DNA of 64,000 bases from Gremmenia infestans (Eukaryota > Ascomycota > Leotiomycetes > Helotiales > Hamatocanthoscyphaceae), in the NCBI GenBank assembly GCA_032629725.1, contig JAFEVB010000036.1, forward strand, positions 496,001 through 560,000, in the 5' to 3' direction. The notes beneath the pieces are model-generated. The model made no database searches. It was given only the letters and a program-made list of their open reading frames with translations, and was not told the origin of the DNA. The position numbers and the translations under genes are program-made. How positions within the stretch are numbered: position 1 is the stretch's first letter; every line of letters begins with the position of its first letter. Below are positions 46,246 through 58,617 of the stretch, in pieces.

Positions 46246-49200
46246 ATGCAATCCACCTCCCTACGATCAGTTCAACGACGCTCTCCAGCCGCAGATTCAG
46301 GGCCACCACCGACAGTACCTGCAAGATCGATGTCTCCAGCTCCAGGATCGCAGCCGCGGGCATCGACATCGTCCGCCAAGTCTACTGCAAATGGGAGTTT
46401 GAACCGAAGACAGAACGTGAGTGTCGCAATAGCTTGCGTTTTCTTCAATGGCTCTGCGAATAAATATGATGCTGACTCAATATCTTTCAGGGAGGCGCAA
46501 CTTCACAAAGCGGTCAGAATGCTCCTCCGCTGTCCCAGATCGAAAAGAGCGTAACCCACCTCCTTGTCGCGACGAAGCAACTCCTCGAAACCCTTACACA
46601 GTGGTCTCGTCACCAGGCTACCGACGCGCAGGTCTCAGATGTATACGTGCGGCTAGGCTACGAGTTCAACATAGCATGCAGAGCCTTCACGGCCATCAAT
46701 GTTGATACCTCAGACTTAGGCAATGTGCCAGAGCTTCTACGTCATATTCTCGAGTCTACGCTCAGCCAGGAAGCAAGCGTTGAGAGCTTGGAAAAGTACC
46801 TTCCGCGAATTAGGGACATCATCATCAACCTTCTACAAGGCTTAAAAAGAAAACAACAGAAGTTACGGCAGAAGCAGCCAAGAGATGGCGCAGTTCCTAA
46901 TGATATGTTACCACGAAATAGCAGTGTAAGTAGCGTTGGGAGTGGAAATTCGGGTCTCAGTACCCTTCTGGACCAGGGCATATCAAACAATTTCCAAGGA
47001 GATGGAATGCAAAGTAGCAGAGATAGTGGAGCCTCGAACGAAGTCAGCGCGCCCCCAAGGATGTCTTCACAAACCACGCGCAGAGGCTTTCCAACGCGAG
47101 ATCAGTCCCGCGAGTCGATGTCTTCAGACCAATCAACAATATCCAGTACAACGATGCAGAATATGCCTGTTCTACCACCGTATCCAGGGGATGAGGCTCC
47201 ACCTCCCGCACGCCCAGGCTCAGGTGAACTCAATATGGACTCATTTCCACCTCCACCTCCGCCGCCCAAACAACAGAATGCACTAGCAGCTCTCCAAAGA
47301 GGCGGGGAACTCGAAAGGAGAGCCTCCAGGCGATACTCGGCATACCAGATAGGGAAACACTTAGGTGCATCTTCTAATGGTGTACCTATGCCTCAGAACT
47401 CTCCTATTCCAAATAGAGGTCGGAACGATACCCGCGAATCTATGAGGGCAGTTCAAAACCGAGGCGAACGCCATGCACGAAACGCCTCACGTCTAGTCAC
47501 TGAGATCTCACCAGCGCGTGTTCCAAGTCAAATATTGGAAGAAGGTTCTAAACCTCCAGTGATAACGCCACCAGATGAAGCAGCACCTGATGATAGCCCT
47601 CTCGTGAAGACTCCCGACGACAAATTAAGGCAATCAATTGTCGATTTTGAATCGCCGTTACCAAGTGCCACGTTGCAAGGACCGCCCAGCGATGCACTTC
47701 CGTTCCTCCCTATGCATGATGAACCTTCTAATGCTTCTGAACCCTCAATGCCCCAGCAGGTTGCGGATACTACCAGAGAAAGCCCACCTTATCCAAAGCA
47801 AGATAGGCAATTCACACCAGAGCAATCGCCGCCAATTGGTGACGAATTGACCCTTTTCTTGCAATACAAAACAAAGGTCAAGAAATTCGTTTTGGCAAGT
47901 GGGTATAACGATTTATCAATGGCAAGGCTTCAACTTGCATTCATAGAGAAATTCGCATGGAATACACACAACAACGGAGTTGACCTTCCTGAAATCTATA
48001 TACAAGACCCGGTTTCTGGCGTGCGCCACGAGCTTGAAGATATGAACGACATCAAGGATCGTTCTGTACTAGTTCTAAACATAGAGCAACTGGACGAAGT
48101 CAAACGCCACATTGACGAGCGAATTGGAGTTTTATCGAAGTCGGTCGACGGCTTACACACAATGATGAGTGACTCACAAAATATTTTCCAGCAAGTCTCA
48201 GACCGCCAGCTAGACGCTGCAAAAGAAATAGGTCGTCTAGCCACAGGACCACTCGCACCCTCTCGGATGTCTTATTCTGACAACCAACGAACTAATGGCG
48301 CTCTTATCAGCCCTTCGAAGGTCAACAGCCAGGCTCAGCTGACCGAGATACAAAGCCTTCGCCGAGACCTTGCAGTCCTTCGACAGACTTATTCCAACTT
48401 CCAGTCGGATATCCAGAAATCAATGACCTCAGTCCGCTCAAAGGCAAGCTCTGTTAAGAGTGTGGCGCTCAAGGCTGCTATCCCAAATATCGATGGCGAC
48501 TCTGGTCGTGCTTATGTCAACGCTGGGAAGCTCAGCATTAGTAAGGACTCCGACACACTTGTCATCCAGGTGGATGATCTCCAAGACATAGTGGAAGATC
48601 TCCGTAAAGACGTCGTTTTGCGAGGTGTCCGCCCTCTACCCCGCCAACTTGAATCTGTGGCCAAAGACATCGCACAAGCTACAATGGAGTTGAAGAAGAT
48701 GGAAGACTTCCTCAAACGCGAGCGGCCGATCTGGACCAAGATTTGGGAGAAAGAGCTGGATCGTGTCTGCACCGATCGGGAAGAATTCACGATGATACAA
48801 GATCTCGCCACGGATCTTGAAGATGATCTTGAGAAAGCTACGCAGACTTTCGCTCTAGTGGAGCAAGCTACAAAAGAACAGTTGAAAGATGCTCCTGCCG
48901 GCTCGATCGCATCGAAAATCCTCACAAGAGGACTCAACCATGTCACACCAATTGATTCTGCTCTCGCAAAAGAGGGTGTCCTGGGCGAAGTCCGCGCATT
49001 GCAGCCCAATCACGAGAACCGACTCGAAGCCATTGAGCGGGCAGAGAAGCTGCGCCAGAAAGAACTCGAAAGCCGACGAGGTGGCGAGTTCCAGAAGGAA
49101 CTAGGCAACTTTGTTGAAGAAGGGAAGCTGAAGAAAGCGGGTGGCTTTGAGGAGGTGGAAAGGACGAGAAAGGCGAAGGATGAGCGGATACGGAAAGAGG

Positions 49201-49337
49201 TCTGGGAGAGGCAGAACGGGATGACGCAGGCCGATGCTCTTGCTGCTGAACCTGATGAAGACGAAGATGAAGATGAAGAAGAACCCACGGCCGAGGAAGC
49301 GGTTGCTGAGGCGGATGCGCCCGTCCCCGATATTTAG
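46246..49337 (+). CDS. BUD6: BUD6/AIP3 actin- and formin-binding polarity protein
   Basis: Two exons, 46246-46416 and 46491-49337, joined in frame at RRQN|GGATSQSG, give 1005 residues from the first ATG of the frame. An N-terminal globular region starts at about 70 (LSQIEKSVTHLLVATKQLLE, then VYVRLGYEFNIACRAF). A disordered Pro/Ser middle with SFPPPPPPPKQQ follows. The AIP3 core then begins near FLQYKTKVKKFVLASGYNDL, with long coiled coils (LRRDLAVLRQTYSNFQSD; ELKKMEDFLKRERPIWTKIW). The C-terminus is strongly acidic (DEDEDEDEEE). Bud6 sits at growth sites and the Spitzenkorper, brings actin to formins and promotes cable nucleation. An upstream exon cannot be excluded, since the frame stays open for eleven codons before the chosen ATG. 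Confidence 0.92.
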
Positions 49338-50559
49338 AGCGTCTGAAAGCCAGGGACAACGACACATTATAATTTCGGTTCGTGTCAGATAACTTTCTTT
49401 GCGCGCCGCAGGTGCGTCTAGAAGGTTTTGGTTTTCTTCTGTCGTCGGGCTGCTTTTGTACTTTATACAACCCTCTCTCTGTTTTTGAGCACGGAGTTCG
49501 GAGGGGCAGCTACTACTATCTGTGTACATATACACACAGCAATTATAAGATCTTGGACTTTGGTGAAAAGCGTTCGTTCGTCTCTTCTCGTCACGTCACA
49601 TATGTGTAAGTATTGTAATCCTCCCATCTCCACAAGAACTGGACGTTTTACAAACTTGGGCTCGGTCCCTGAAGTTACACACACCCTTCCTTCCCTGAAT
49701 AACAATCGAGTATTTTTGGAATGGCTGAAGTTCCAAGAGATCTTGGTCGTTCCTCCCTCCCTTGAATTCCGGGTATTGAAAAAGACGGAGTAGGTAGCAC
49801 TTGCTAGCTACTCGTGTTTGCTTTAACAGTAGCCATTAATAAATAAGGAAGATGCGATAAAAAGAGCAGAGCAGAGCAGGCACGCATACAAACCGGCTCT
49901 CTAGCACAAAGACCAGAATTGAAGTATATCGTTTTATATTGCACGCCTTGTACAAGTACCTATACCTACACGCGCACCGAGGTATTTATCTATTAACCTC
50001 CAACTATCCCTCAATCCATCCATCTATTCAAATCCCATCTACATCCAAACGACCGACCTCTTTCCAAAACTTTCCCCTAAAAAGGTCACTCTAGAGTCGA
50101 ACGCGCATTTGTCACATCCCAACTCGTCAGGAGCTCTTCTCTCCGTCTTGTCTTGTCTTTAATAGGAGTTCCTCGCAAAATGTGGTATTTATACAGACAG
50201 GCCTTCCTTCATCTTCGGCTTCATCCTCATTTCCGTCTCCCCCTCTCCCACTTCCCCAAACCAATACATCCGTTTCCCAGATCATCACATTCCCTCCCCA
50301 AACTACCAAAAGCCAAACAAACAATAGAAAGAACAACGCAAGCGAAAGGCTGTGTGTACGAATCAAAAACGCCGACTCCGCTATGCATGTGATGTGAGAT
50401 TAAAAGGACCCGCGACATGATCTATGGCAACTCTCTGATGTGAATTAACGCCTTCTATATTCTTTTGACGCATTATATTCGTACCACCTTTATTATGAGG
50501 CAGGGTATTCGATTTGTACAGATAGGGAAGGGGGTTTGTGGTGTGAGATGGATGAGCGT
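49338..50559. other. Convergent intergenic region
   Basis: 3' ends of the BUD6 and KRE6 genes. Contains an ACGGAGTA at 49785-49792 and a GAGCA repeat near 49865-49880. The open frames at 50127-50397 are low-complexity shadows. Confidence 0.55.
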
Positions 50560-52662
50560 TTAGGTGCAACCGTTGACTAACGTGTTCTGGGGCCAGGTGT
50601 AATTGGTCTTGTCCCACAACGTCAAGTTGGGGTTCTATCGGAAGTTAGCATAAAGTACAATCAGATGAATCGTGAAATACATACTGCGTAAGGTTCCGGG
50701 TGCGCCGCGATGTATTCCGTCGTTTCATATCCAGTAGGATCACAGGTAATCGACTCCTTGCCCTCTTCCTGGTATATCCTCACGTAGTCAAATCGCATAG
50801 TAGCTGGTAACAACTCTGCCAAATTTGCCAAGAATACCGTGGCGAAACTGTTCGACATTCCAAAATTCATGATCAAGGCCATTGGTTCTTCGGGAATAAC
50901 TCGCTGGCCAATATTTCCATTTGGTCGGGTAGCACGGCCATCAACCTTCCACGTGTAGTCGTCTCCAACGAACCAAGAGATATCACCTGTAGCTCCGGGA
51001 GTGGCTTCAAAGCCGTAGGTTTGATAAGCCTTGCCATCATACCAGTCGTTGTTGAGCCAAGTCACGGCTGAGAGTGCTTGTTGGTACACGCCACCACGAT
51101 AAACGTTCATACCAGTAATCTCGTGGTCGTAAACCGCGGTATAATCAGCATCGGGTTGGTAGAAGATGTCGAAGGGTGCAGCTTGGAAAGATTGCGACGC
51201 AGTGCCAGTTGCTCCGTCATATTGACCTGGGCCCATGAAACCGCTACTAGCTTCGATAGCATCGATTTCCGGGGCGGATCGAGAGAAGCCAGGAGTTGGA
51301 TGATCTTCGTTCGCGCAGGTACAAGCTGGTAATCTCATTCCAGGCAACAAACTTATTCCATCTGGAGAACTCTGATTCGCGGTAATACCGGCGTCGCACT
51401 TGTCCCAATAACTGTAAGGCCACATGCCGTCCGTAGTTGCGGGAAATCCAGGTCGTCCAAGATTCCCCATAGCCCAGAAACCAGGCCAGAAACCCTCAAT
51501 GTCACCACGACCTGGCAAGGAAATGCTTGCCTCCAATCGACCACCTTTGAAGCATAGTTGATTCCATGACTGGACCATACCTGACCGGTAGTTGAGATTG
51601 TGGCTTTGAAACGCGTCCATTCGCAGGTTAAGTGTTCCGTTGGCGGTCGTTACAGCATCTGGATCATACCATTCTATGTCTTGAGTAACACCATACCAGA
51701 TATCCATTGCCTGGAAGAATGGATCGTCACCATCGTAGAAAGTTCGCCCATCCTTATTGAATTCATCCGAGAACACGAGGTTCAACTTCTTTCCATCGGC
51801 TGACGTCCTGGTCGTAGCGGTACTCGGAGTATCCGGATCGATGAGTCCACTCCTAATATTCGAAAGCAATGCAACACTATCCGATAAACAGCTGGCATCC
51901 AGCTCACAGTTACTTTTCGGAGGATTGACAACTCTTCGAGCGGCAGTCCTGAAAAATGTTAGCAACTGAGAAGGTCACCAATAGAGTAAAACCGTACAAG
52001 ACAGGGTATCCAATAAACAATACCAAGACCCCAAGGGTCACGAAAATCAGCCCTCCAATGTTCGTCATTCCTCGCTTGTTCCATATATCGCACTTTTCGG
52101 TATCCTTCTCGTTAGGGTCCGGGTTATGGAGGTAATCGTCCTTCTCTATATCTTCCGGAAAGAGTAACAGGCCTGCCGAGGGCATAATGTTGTACTTTTC
52201 TGAAACCGTCTGCGTGTTGACATTGTCATCTATACTGCCAGACCTCGAAGGTGCTCTCGAATCGTCGAATGGCGAAGCGAATGGCGAAGCACCATACCGA
52301 CTGTCTCTACTCCCCGTTTCTGAATCCCAACTTGTTCTCCTTGAAGACATGCCTGATACAGAACGAGAGGTAGGGCTATCAGTTGGATCATCTTGGTATG
52401 GTCTTGGGACTCGTGACCGTGAAGGTGGTAAGAGCATCTCTGAAGAATCCGCCACTCCCGGAGCACCGTATACTGCAGTACCAGGAGGTGGTGGTCGTTG
52501 TGGTAATAAGTTTCTGGATGCTCCCGGTGTCCCTGGTCCTGCCCCGGTGCCCGATGAACTATCTGAACGCAAGCTTTCAACCATGTCTCCTTCGTTACCC
52601 GAATTGACCGTTATATGAGGAGGCCGGGCGCCAGGCGCTTGCGAATAGTTGTCGGAAGACAT
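50560..52662 (-). CDS. KRE6: KRE6/SKN1-type beta-1,6-glucan synthesis protein (GH16)
   Basis: Three exons, 52662-51998, 51948-50685 and 50634-50560, give 667 residues. It is a type II membrane protein. A cytosolic Ser/Pro-rich N-terminus of about 195 residues is followed by one membrane helix at about 200-221 (IGGLIFVTLGVLVLFIGYPV), and then a large lumenal GH16-fold domain. The domain contains NLVFSDEFNKDGRTF, GRGDIEGFWPGFWAMG and the catalytic-like EIDAIE at 449-454, matching the SKN1 family, and ends NTLVNGC. The last exon, of 25 codons, supplies the conserved NPNLTLWDKTNYTWP end. KRE6 proteins act in the ER/Golgi or plasma membrane and are needed for beta-1,6-glucan in the wall. The first donor, GTACGG, is weak but gives the family join. 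Confidence 0.93.
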
Positions 52663-53723
52663 GATTATGGGTAGGAAAAACGCGTTATGATGTCCAAGAG
52701 TTCGCTCTCATCGGACGGCGTTGGGAGGGGGTGCTGTAGAGGTGGTTGGAATGTTGATGCCAAGCGAGCAGTAAAATTGCTGTTGTAGAGACAGAAATAG
52801 GAACACAGTCCCTCAAATCTATTAAAACCGTCGATCAATGGGTTCAATGGTGTCTGTATTCTTTTCGGAGTGTATTTATTGTGTTTATCGAATGGTTTAG
52901 CGGGAACGACGCGCAATGAAGGAGTGGCAGTCGAGAAATGAGAAGTTCGTATCGTGAGGAAAGGGGATGCAACTAAAACGAGTGTCGGTTAACAAGATTC
53001 GCGATCCGGTTGGAAGTCGAAAGGCAGATGTTGTCGAGGGTTGGAATCTGTACCACGACCGTTAGAATGGCAATGCTGGTCGTTGGAGGTACGTTGGTGT
53101 TTGTAACCAGATGGGACATTCAGAAGCAGGACACGCAAAAGGAGGAATCGAAGATTGTGAGGATTGGCGCTAATGAGAGGAAGGCGGACAGAACAGGACG
53201 ACAGGGGTTGGTGAGTTTGAGTGAGTGGCTGGCGAATCTACGGAGATACATGATACTGCTGCAGTACTTTCACATTATTGTTATATTAAAACATTACCTC
53301 TCCTGCACTCTAGGCTTCGTGAGATATGTTAATTGTGTTTGTTGTTGTTATTGTTATATCTGGCTGTCCCATTATCCACCCAGTGTTTATCTTCTTTTCC
53401 AAGGGGATCCTACAGTACAATCTCACGATACTCCTTACTAGGTTCGTGGCTACCTCACCTTAGTTTGCCGCAATTGTCACTGCACCGTACACAAGCAGCC
53501 CAGCGTCGGCGGGTATCTTGGGGGCTTGCTTAAGGGGAGTGTAAGCCTGTAAAGCCACGCCCCGTCGCCCACAGTGCCAGCTAACTTTACGAGGCGCAAA
53601 AATCAGATTGTTAGTTCAGGGGATGGATACCTCCTATCCGAAGCCTTGGCCTGGCTCACTACACTCCACTCTACTCTCGCACAGCCCTCCTTAGCTTAGC
53701 ATCGGAAAGCAGGCGAAGAAACC

Positions 53724-53763
53724 CCTTGCCTTGCCTTGCCTTGCCTTGCCTTGCCTTGCCTTG
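53724..53763 (+). repeat. Pentamer array (CCTTG)8
   Basis: Eight perfect CCTTG units on the + strand. It is the left arm of a pair; the right arm 340 bp away has the complementary CAAGG units. Confidence 0.95.
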
Positions 53764-54103
53764 CATCTGGTACCTTCTTTTTCTCTCCCAATCTCTTTTC
53801 TCTCATGTTCTGTTTCCTCCGATGTAAAGCATATAATAACAATCTCCATAAGGCAAGGAGCTTGTATTTCTCTCCCTTTCCAAGATTCTCTCCACATTGT
53901 GGCGGCTTACGGAGTATTACCGTACCGTATGTCCATGCCATGCGGCCGACCCGCCAGCCGATTCGCACGAATCGTACCGCACCCTGCTGCTATAAATATC
54001 ACAAGAGAACTACACCCCAGCAGACTTAAAGGTCGAGGTCGAGGTCGAAATCAGATTACGGAATGCGGCAGTGCGGGCAGTGACGACACCCACCGTATCG
54101 CGG

Positions 54104-54128
54104 CAAGGCAAGGCAAGGCAAGGCAAAG
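54104..54128 (-). repeat. Pentamer array (CAAGG)4, inverted relative to 53724-53763
   Basis: Four perfect CAAGG units plus one CAAAG variant. On the minus strand it reads CCTTG, so the two arrays form inverted arms around 340 bp. Confidence 0.95.
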
Positions 54129-55029
54129 TTCCCTATTCGAGAATCAAGAGAATACAGTAAGTAATCACCAGATGGAAACTCAGACTTAAAGTGCGCGTCC
54201 ATACCCAGATGTGGCTAAAGTGCGGCAAGTAAGGCTGTGAGGATTCCTTATTACAGTATAAGTACTGTAAGGTACCGTAAACACAGTACCGTAAAGTGCT
54301 TCCATTATTACGACCGCATAAAAGGTTAATTTCGCCGGCCCCTTCCCCATCACCGCTTGGAGCCCCTGACTGTTAGAGATCTGGACGACAGCCAGTACTG
54401 CAATCAAAAGATAAAGGGAAATTTAGTATGTACTGTACCTCAGGTAGGTCCTAGATAGATACTGTACTGTACTCGAGTACCAAAGTCAGCCTCAATAATC
54501 GATACTAAAAGTGCAAGTGGTCGTTACCGAATTCGTTTACAGTCTGCATTTCACTATACAGTAGCTTTACAGCATAAGCAATTGTGCGGAAACACAGGGC
54601 AGTTGTGTACAACTATCAAACAATATGATTTCAACTTATATGTATACTAAATGACGGTGCGTGTTAAGACTGGAAGTTTTCATACCGTCTGTTGTTCATA
54701 TTTATCACTTAAAAAACCGGCAGGTAAGGTCACCAAGAACGGTTTACTCTGTTCACAGCAATTACTTCTGGCATATTTTCTATCATCAACACGGTCTCAA
54801 CTGCATCCCACAAGCCTCCACCGCATCCCACAAGCCTCCACCTCCATACCCTACTTCCATGCCTAAACGCCAAATCATGAAACCCCGCCCCTCTAGTGCG
54901 TCGTTCCGAAGTACGAAAGAAAGAGTGAATATGAAGTGTAGAAACGACTCCATACCGAGACTTCTTAATTCATAACACCCATAACGAGTAAAATCAAGCC
55001 TTTCTCTCAATGCAAGCAAGCAAAGCAAC

Positions 55030-56215
55030 TCAGCTCTCAACAGCCAAAGCCTTAACCCCGACCAATTTCCCCCCCTGAATTCCAATAACCCAATACTCAA
55101 CCCTCGCGCCCTCCCCCGCAATCCGATAAACCCGCACATCACTCCCCTTACTCGCATCCCTCGTCGCATGCACAAGCGCCTTGTACTCTCCCCGCGGATC
55201 CCACTCGCCGATATCCATTATGCTGACTTCTGCGTCCTCTGGGTTCGGGTGATGGACTAATTTGGCGAATGTAACTATGCACACAATACTTGTTAGCCAT
55301 ATCCCTCGCAGGCGCTTTATAGAGGAAAGATGGAGGAGGAAGAATGGAGAATGAAGGATTAGGTCATAACATACCTTCGGTAGGAAGTGTCTTGCCTCTA
55401 AACTTCAACGCAACAGGTTCAAACGGCTCATCAGCATCACTAACATAAAACGCATCCTTCGTCGCCTTCGTCAACGGCGCAGGAACATCCGTATCCACAG
55501 CCTTGAGTTCCACCTTCCCTTTACCCTGGCTCTTCGCAGTGCCTGCTGATGGGTCCTCGTTCGCTTTATCGAGAAAGGAGGCGTAGTCTTCGTCTGATGC
55601 CATATCGTCTTCTTTGTCCCCTTCTCCTCCTTCCCTGTTTACAATGGGAGTATTGGAGGTGGAAGTAGCTGCGGGTGTGGAAGTGGAAGTGGAAGTGGAG
55701 TTACTGTAAAAGAACCTCTCAGTCCTCTGCCACGCAGATATAACCGGGACCCCACAACCAAAAGGAAACAGACTGTGTGAAAGAACGAGAGCGCTCACGC
55801 AGCCAACGGAACTGGTGCTGCGACCTGCACCTGTTTCTGCACAGCTATCTCGCCGCCCGTTTGTCCAATGTTTCCCTCGCCTTGTATCTGCTGCTCTGCG
55901 CGTGAGGCTTCCAGCACTTGTTCTTTTGGTGGTGGCACTGTTTTCCGAATCAATCAGTACATATACATACACATACACATAGATATACACATATCACAAT
56001 ACCTCAAACAAGCAATAGCAGTAGCAAGACCAAGAGCAAGGATAGAAGAGAGATGAGCAGATTAAAGGGAAATACACACCAGAAGCTAAATGCTCGTCGC
56101 GCAACCCCTGATCCACGTCCCGCTGCAATGATTGCGATTGTGATTGTGACGGCTGAGGTTTCGATGCTTTGCGTTTATTGCGTTTCTCTTTGAGAGAGGA
56201 GATGAGGGAGCCCAT
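55030..56215 (-). CDS. Hypothetical protein, probably N-myristoylated
   Basis: Four exons, 56215-56080, 55937-55799, 55724-55375 and 55274-55030, give 289 residues. I do not recognise a named family, but the architecture looks like a conserved small fungal protein. It starts MGSLIS, which fits the N-myristoylation consensus (Gly2, Ser6). A strongly basic KEKRNKRKASK follows and would help membrane binding. The middle is Ser/Thr-rich, then comes an acidic DMASDEDYASFLDKANED stretch. The C-terminal 110 residues are ordered: DAFYVSDADEPFEPVALKF, then VTFAKLVHHP and VRVYRIAGEGARVEYWVIG, probably a small alpha/beta domain. The third exon's acceptor had to be placed at GCAGAG to keep the frame; a start at 55603 (MASDEDY) is an alternative. 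Confidence 0.65.
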
Positions 56216-56704
56216 GGGTGCTGATGGGACAGAGAGAGCTGTTTGGTGGGGTTTGGCGGTAGTGGGGACGTGCGCTTGACACTTGTGCTGTGGTGCTGCA
56301 GGTTTTGAAGGATGACGAAGGTGAACGAAAAGAGGTTTCTTTAGAAGAGGCTGTTTGAGAACACTCTGTTTACGGGAATTTGTACTGACTTTGAAGGAAT
56401 CTAGAATTTTCTCTTACATCTTCCGTGATGAGCATTTAGTGTTGAATTTAGAAGTTTGGTTGTTTGTACTGTACCTGCTGATCAGCTTAGATTTGTGGTC
56501 ACGCACAGCTTTCAACATAATGATATCACAGTAATGAGACGAGTAGTGTCAAGGATTACTTTTGATTGTCATTCATTTCATAGGATATCTAGCTAATCCA
56601 TGCCTAAGACGCATCCTAGGTGACTATCAAAGCAAGATGCAAGATATTTCCCCCCTTGCAAAAGCCGGAAAACGCAGAGAAACAAACCATTGCCAGACGA
56701 AAAT
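56216..56704. other. Spacer between hypothetical gene start and RPL3 stop
   Basis: Contains TTTGTACTGTACC at 56463-56475. Otherwise nothing is seen. Confidence 0.55.
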
Positions 56705-58066
56705 CTATGAAGCTTGCGCAATGTCCTTCTTGAGTGTACCGAGGAACTGGTGCTTCTCTTGAGGGGTTTGGTATGCACCGTGACCGAACTTCGACGACGT
56801 ATCGATCCACTTCAGGTCAACCTTCTCCAATGCCTTTCTTGATGTGTGTACGAACATGGACTTGCGGAGAGTCATGACACGCTTCTTGACACCTGGAATA
56901 GATCCCTTGACAATGATGAAGTCGTTCTTGACCTCTCCGTAACGGACGAAGCCACCCATACTATATCTTGTTAGATAGATTCAAACTTGAGAATGTTAAA
57001 AGACTTACGGAGTGATTTGCTTCTGGGAGTGATCAAACTCGGTGGTAGCGTTGGCCTCATCATCACCCTTGCCAATACGGTAAACCTTGTGGTTGACAGA
57101 AGTACGATGATGGTATCCGTCTTGACCAGCACGACCAACAGTCCATTGGACGTGGGAAGGATGCCAGGCACCAATACAAGCGACCTTTCGGAGACCCTTG
57201 TGTGTCTTTCTCGGAAGCTTCTTGGTTCCCCATCTGCTGGTGACACCGGAGAATCCGTGACCCTTGGTGACAGCAATGACATCAATCATCTCATCCTGCT
57301 CGAAGAGAGAGCTGATCTCAACTGGCTTCTCGAAAAGACCACTTCCGAACTCAACCTTGTCAGTGATGCTACCTCCGTTAACCTGGATCTCCATCAAGTG
57401 TGCCTTCTTTTGCTTAAGAGGGGTCTTGCGGATCTGGGTGTGAGCGAGAACTCGGACGACGGTGCAGTACTTCTTGATGCGCTCAAGCTCACGGGTGATG
57501 GAAGATCCAGAGCTCTCCGAGTGCTTCTTGGCGTACTTGGTGAAGGCCTTCTTCTTGCTCTTGTACCAGTTCTTGTAGAATCGGCGCTTTACCTCGTCGC
57601 TCAAATGCTCAGCCCAAACTGTGGTGAGGGATCGAAGACCACGGGGAGTCTCGATGTAACCAACTAGACCAACAACGATCACCTAAAATAGATGTTAGCC
57701 ATTGACAGAAAAGCCAAGCGGGCTGCATTGTTCGTACTGGTGGTGTCTCAATGACAGTAACGGCCTCAACAATCTCCTTCTTGTGTGATTTCGCTCCAGG
57801 TCTGTCGAGATCGCGAACGATTGTGGTCATACCGGCCTTGTAGCCCATGGTGGCAGTGAGGTGAACAGGCTTCTTTGGGTCATCTTTGGGGAATGCTACA
57901 TGTAAAAAAGGGTTAGCAAGCTCTTTTCCAGGTCGAGGACAATGATATATTAATGAATTGGAGCGTAAAACCTACACTTTACCTTCCCGCGATGTCTGGC
58001 GGCTCTCTTGCGAGGTAAAAACGCGAGAGACCCGTGTCTCGGGGCTTCGAATTTTCGATGCGACAT
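56705..58066 (-). CDS. RPL3: 60S ribosomal protein L3 (uL3)
   Basis: Four exons, 58066-57976, 57895-57738, 57682-57009 and 56960-56705, give 392 residues, the usual eukaryotic length. The start MSHRKFEAPRHGSLAFLPRK and the end FLGTLKKDIAQAS are standard. The join at intron 1 gives RGKVKSFPKDDPKKP. The loop near the peptidyl-transferase centre is intact: KGHGFSGVTSRWGTKKLPRK, then CIGAWHPSHVQW and GYHHRTSVNHK. The protein is a core part of the large subunit. Three short introns (79, 55 and 48 nt) are placed early and late. The coding strand is codon-biased toward C-ending codons, as expected for high expression. Its upstream region has a telobox-like AAACCCTAG. Confidence 0.97.
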
Positions 58067-58082
58067 GTCGAAGTCGTCAGAG

Positions 58083-58091
58083 AAACCCTAG
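58083..58091 (-). promoter_or_regulatory. Telobox-like element upstream of RPL3
   Basis: CTAGGGTTT on the RPL3 coding strand (AAACCCTAG on +) lies 16 nt before the start codon. Telobox-type AAACCCTA motifs are common near ribosomal-protein genes in Pezizomycotina. It may lie in the leader rather than the promoter. Confidence 0.35.
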
Positions 58092-58349
58092 AGGATCTGT
58101 AGACGAATTTATGAAGCTGCGCGTCGAAGTTGCGCAGTTGTCGATTGGCGATGGAAGAGGGAAGTTCAAAGTTCGACGGGGGAAAATATCTAAGAGACTT
58201 TTGAGTGCGGTCTTCCAAATCGTACTAAAGCTTAGCGAGGCGAAATAAACCTTGCAATGTGGGGCCTCTGGCTTCTGCTACACTCGCTGTAATATAAACA
58301 CACCTTCAAACTTGTCGATATCCCCTACATTCACAGTCTCCAGTGGGAT

Positions 58350-58452
58350 AAATGAAGCGGCACTCAATATCCTCGATTTTTAATGTTCCACGCCAAGTAG
58401 TACATTATTCTTTCCACCGGCAGACTGCCCTATGTATCCCACGTGACTAATT
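58350..58452. repeat. Copy A of a diverged ~100-bp direct repeat
   Basis: Shares ATGAAGCGGCACTCA, GTTCCACxC, AGTAGxAxATTAT, CCACCGxCAGAxTGCCCTA and TATCCCAxGTGACTAAT, in the same order and spacing, with 58618-58725. Similarity is roughly three-quarters by eye. Confidence 0.7.
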
Positions 58453-58617
58453 CCCTCTCCAGTGGAGCACGTGCCTGAACCACGTGCCTTAGTCACGCGC
58501 TTAGCGGGGTTGTCTATAAGACCCCGATCTGTTCTCTCTACCAGCACCTAGCACTTCACAATTCTATCATAATACTTCCTATACCGAGATTCTCATAGCC
58601 TCCGGTAGAGGTTGGCT

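Larger units (their letters stand above)
52663..55029. other. 2.4-kb intergenic region with pentamer arms and palindromes
   Basis: No supported gene. It holds the KRE6 promoter, oppositely oriented (CCTTG)n arrays at 53724-53763 and 54104-54128, a TACGGAGTATTACCGTACCG cluster at 53908-53927, and two dense TACTGTAC clusters at 54251-54295 and 54428-54480. A duplicated ACCGCATCCCACAAGCCTCC lies near 54800-54840. Confidence 0.6.

Noticed and set aside
57005..57667. Plus-strand frame of 226 codons
   Set aside because: Antisense of RPL3 exon 3, caused by its codon bias.
57896..57975. snoRNA inside an RPL3 intron, as in animals
   Set aside because: The introns are only 48-79 nt and no C/D or H/ACA boxes are visible.
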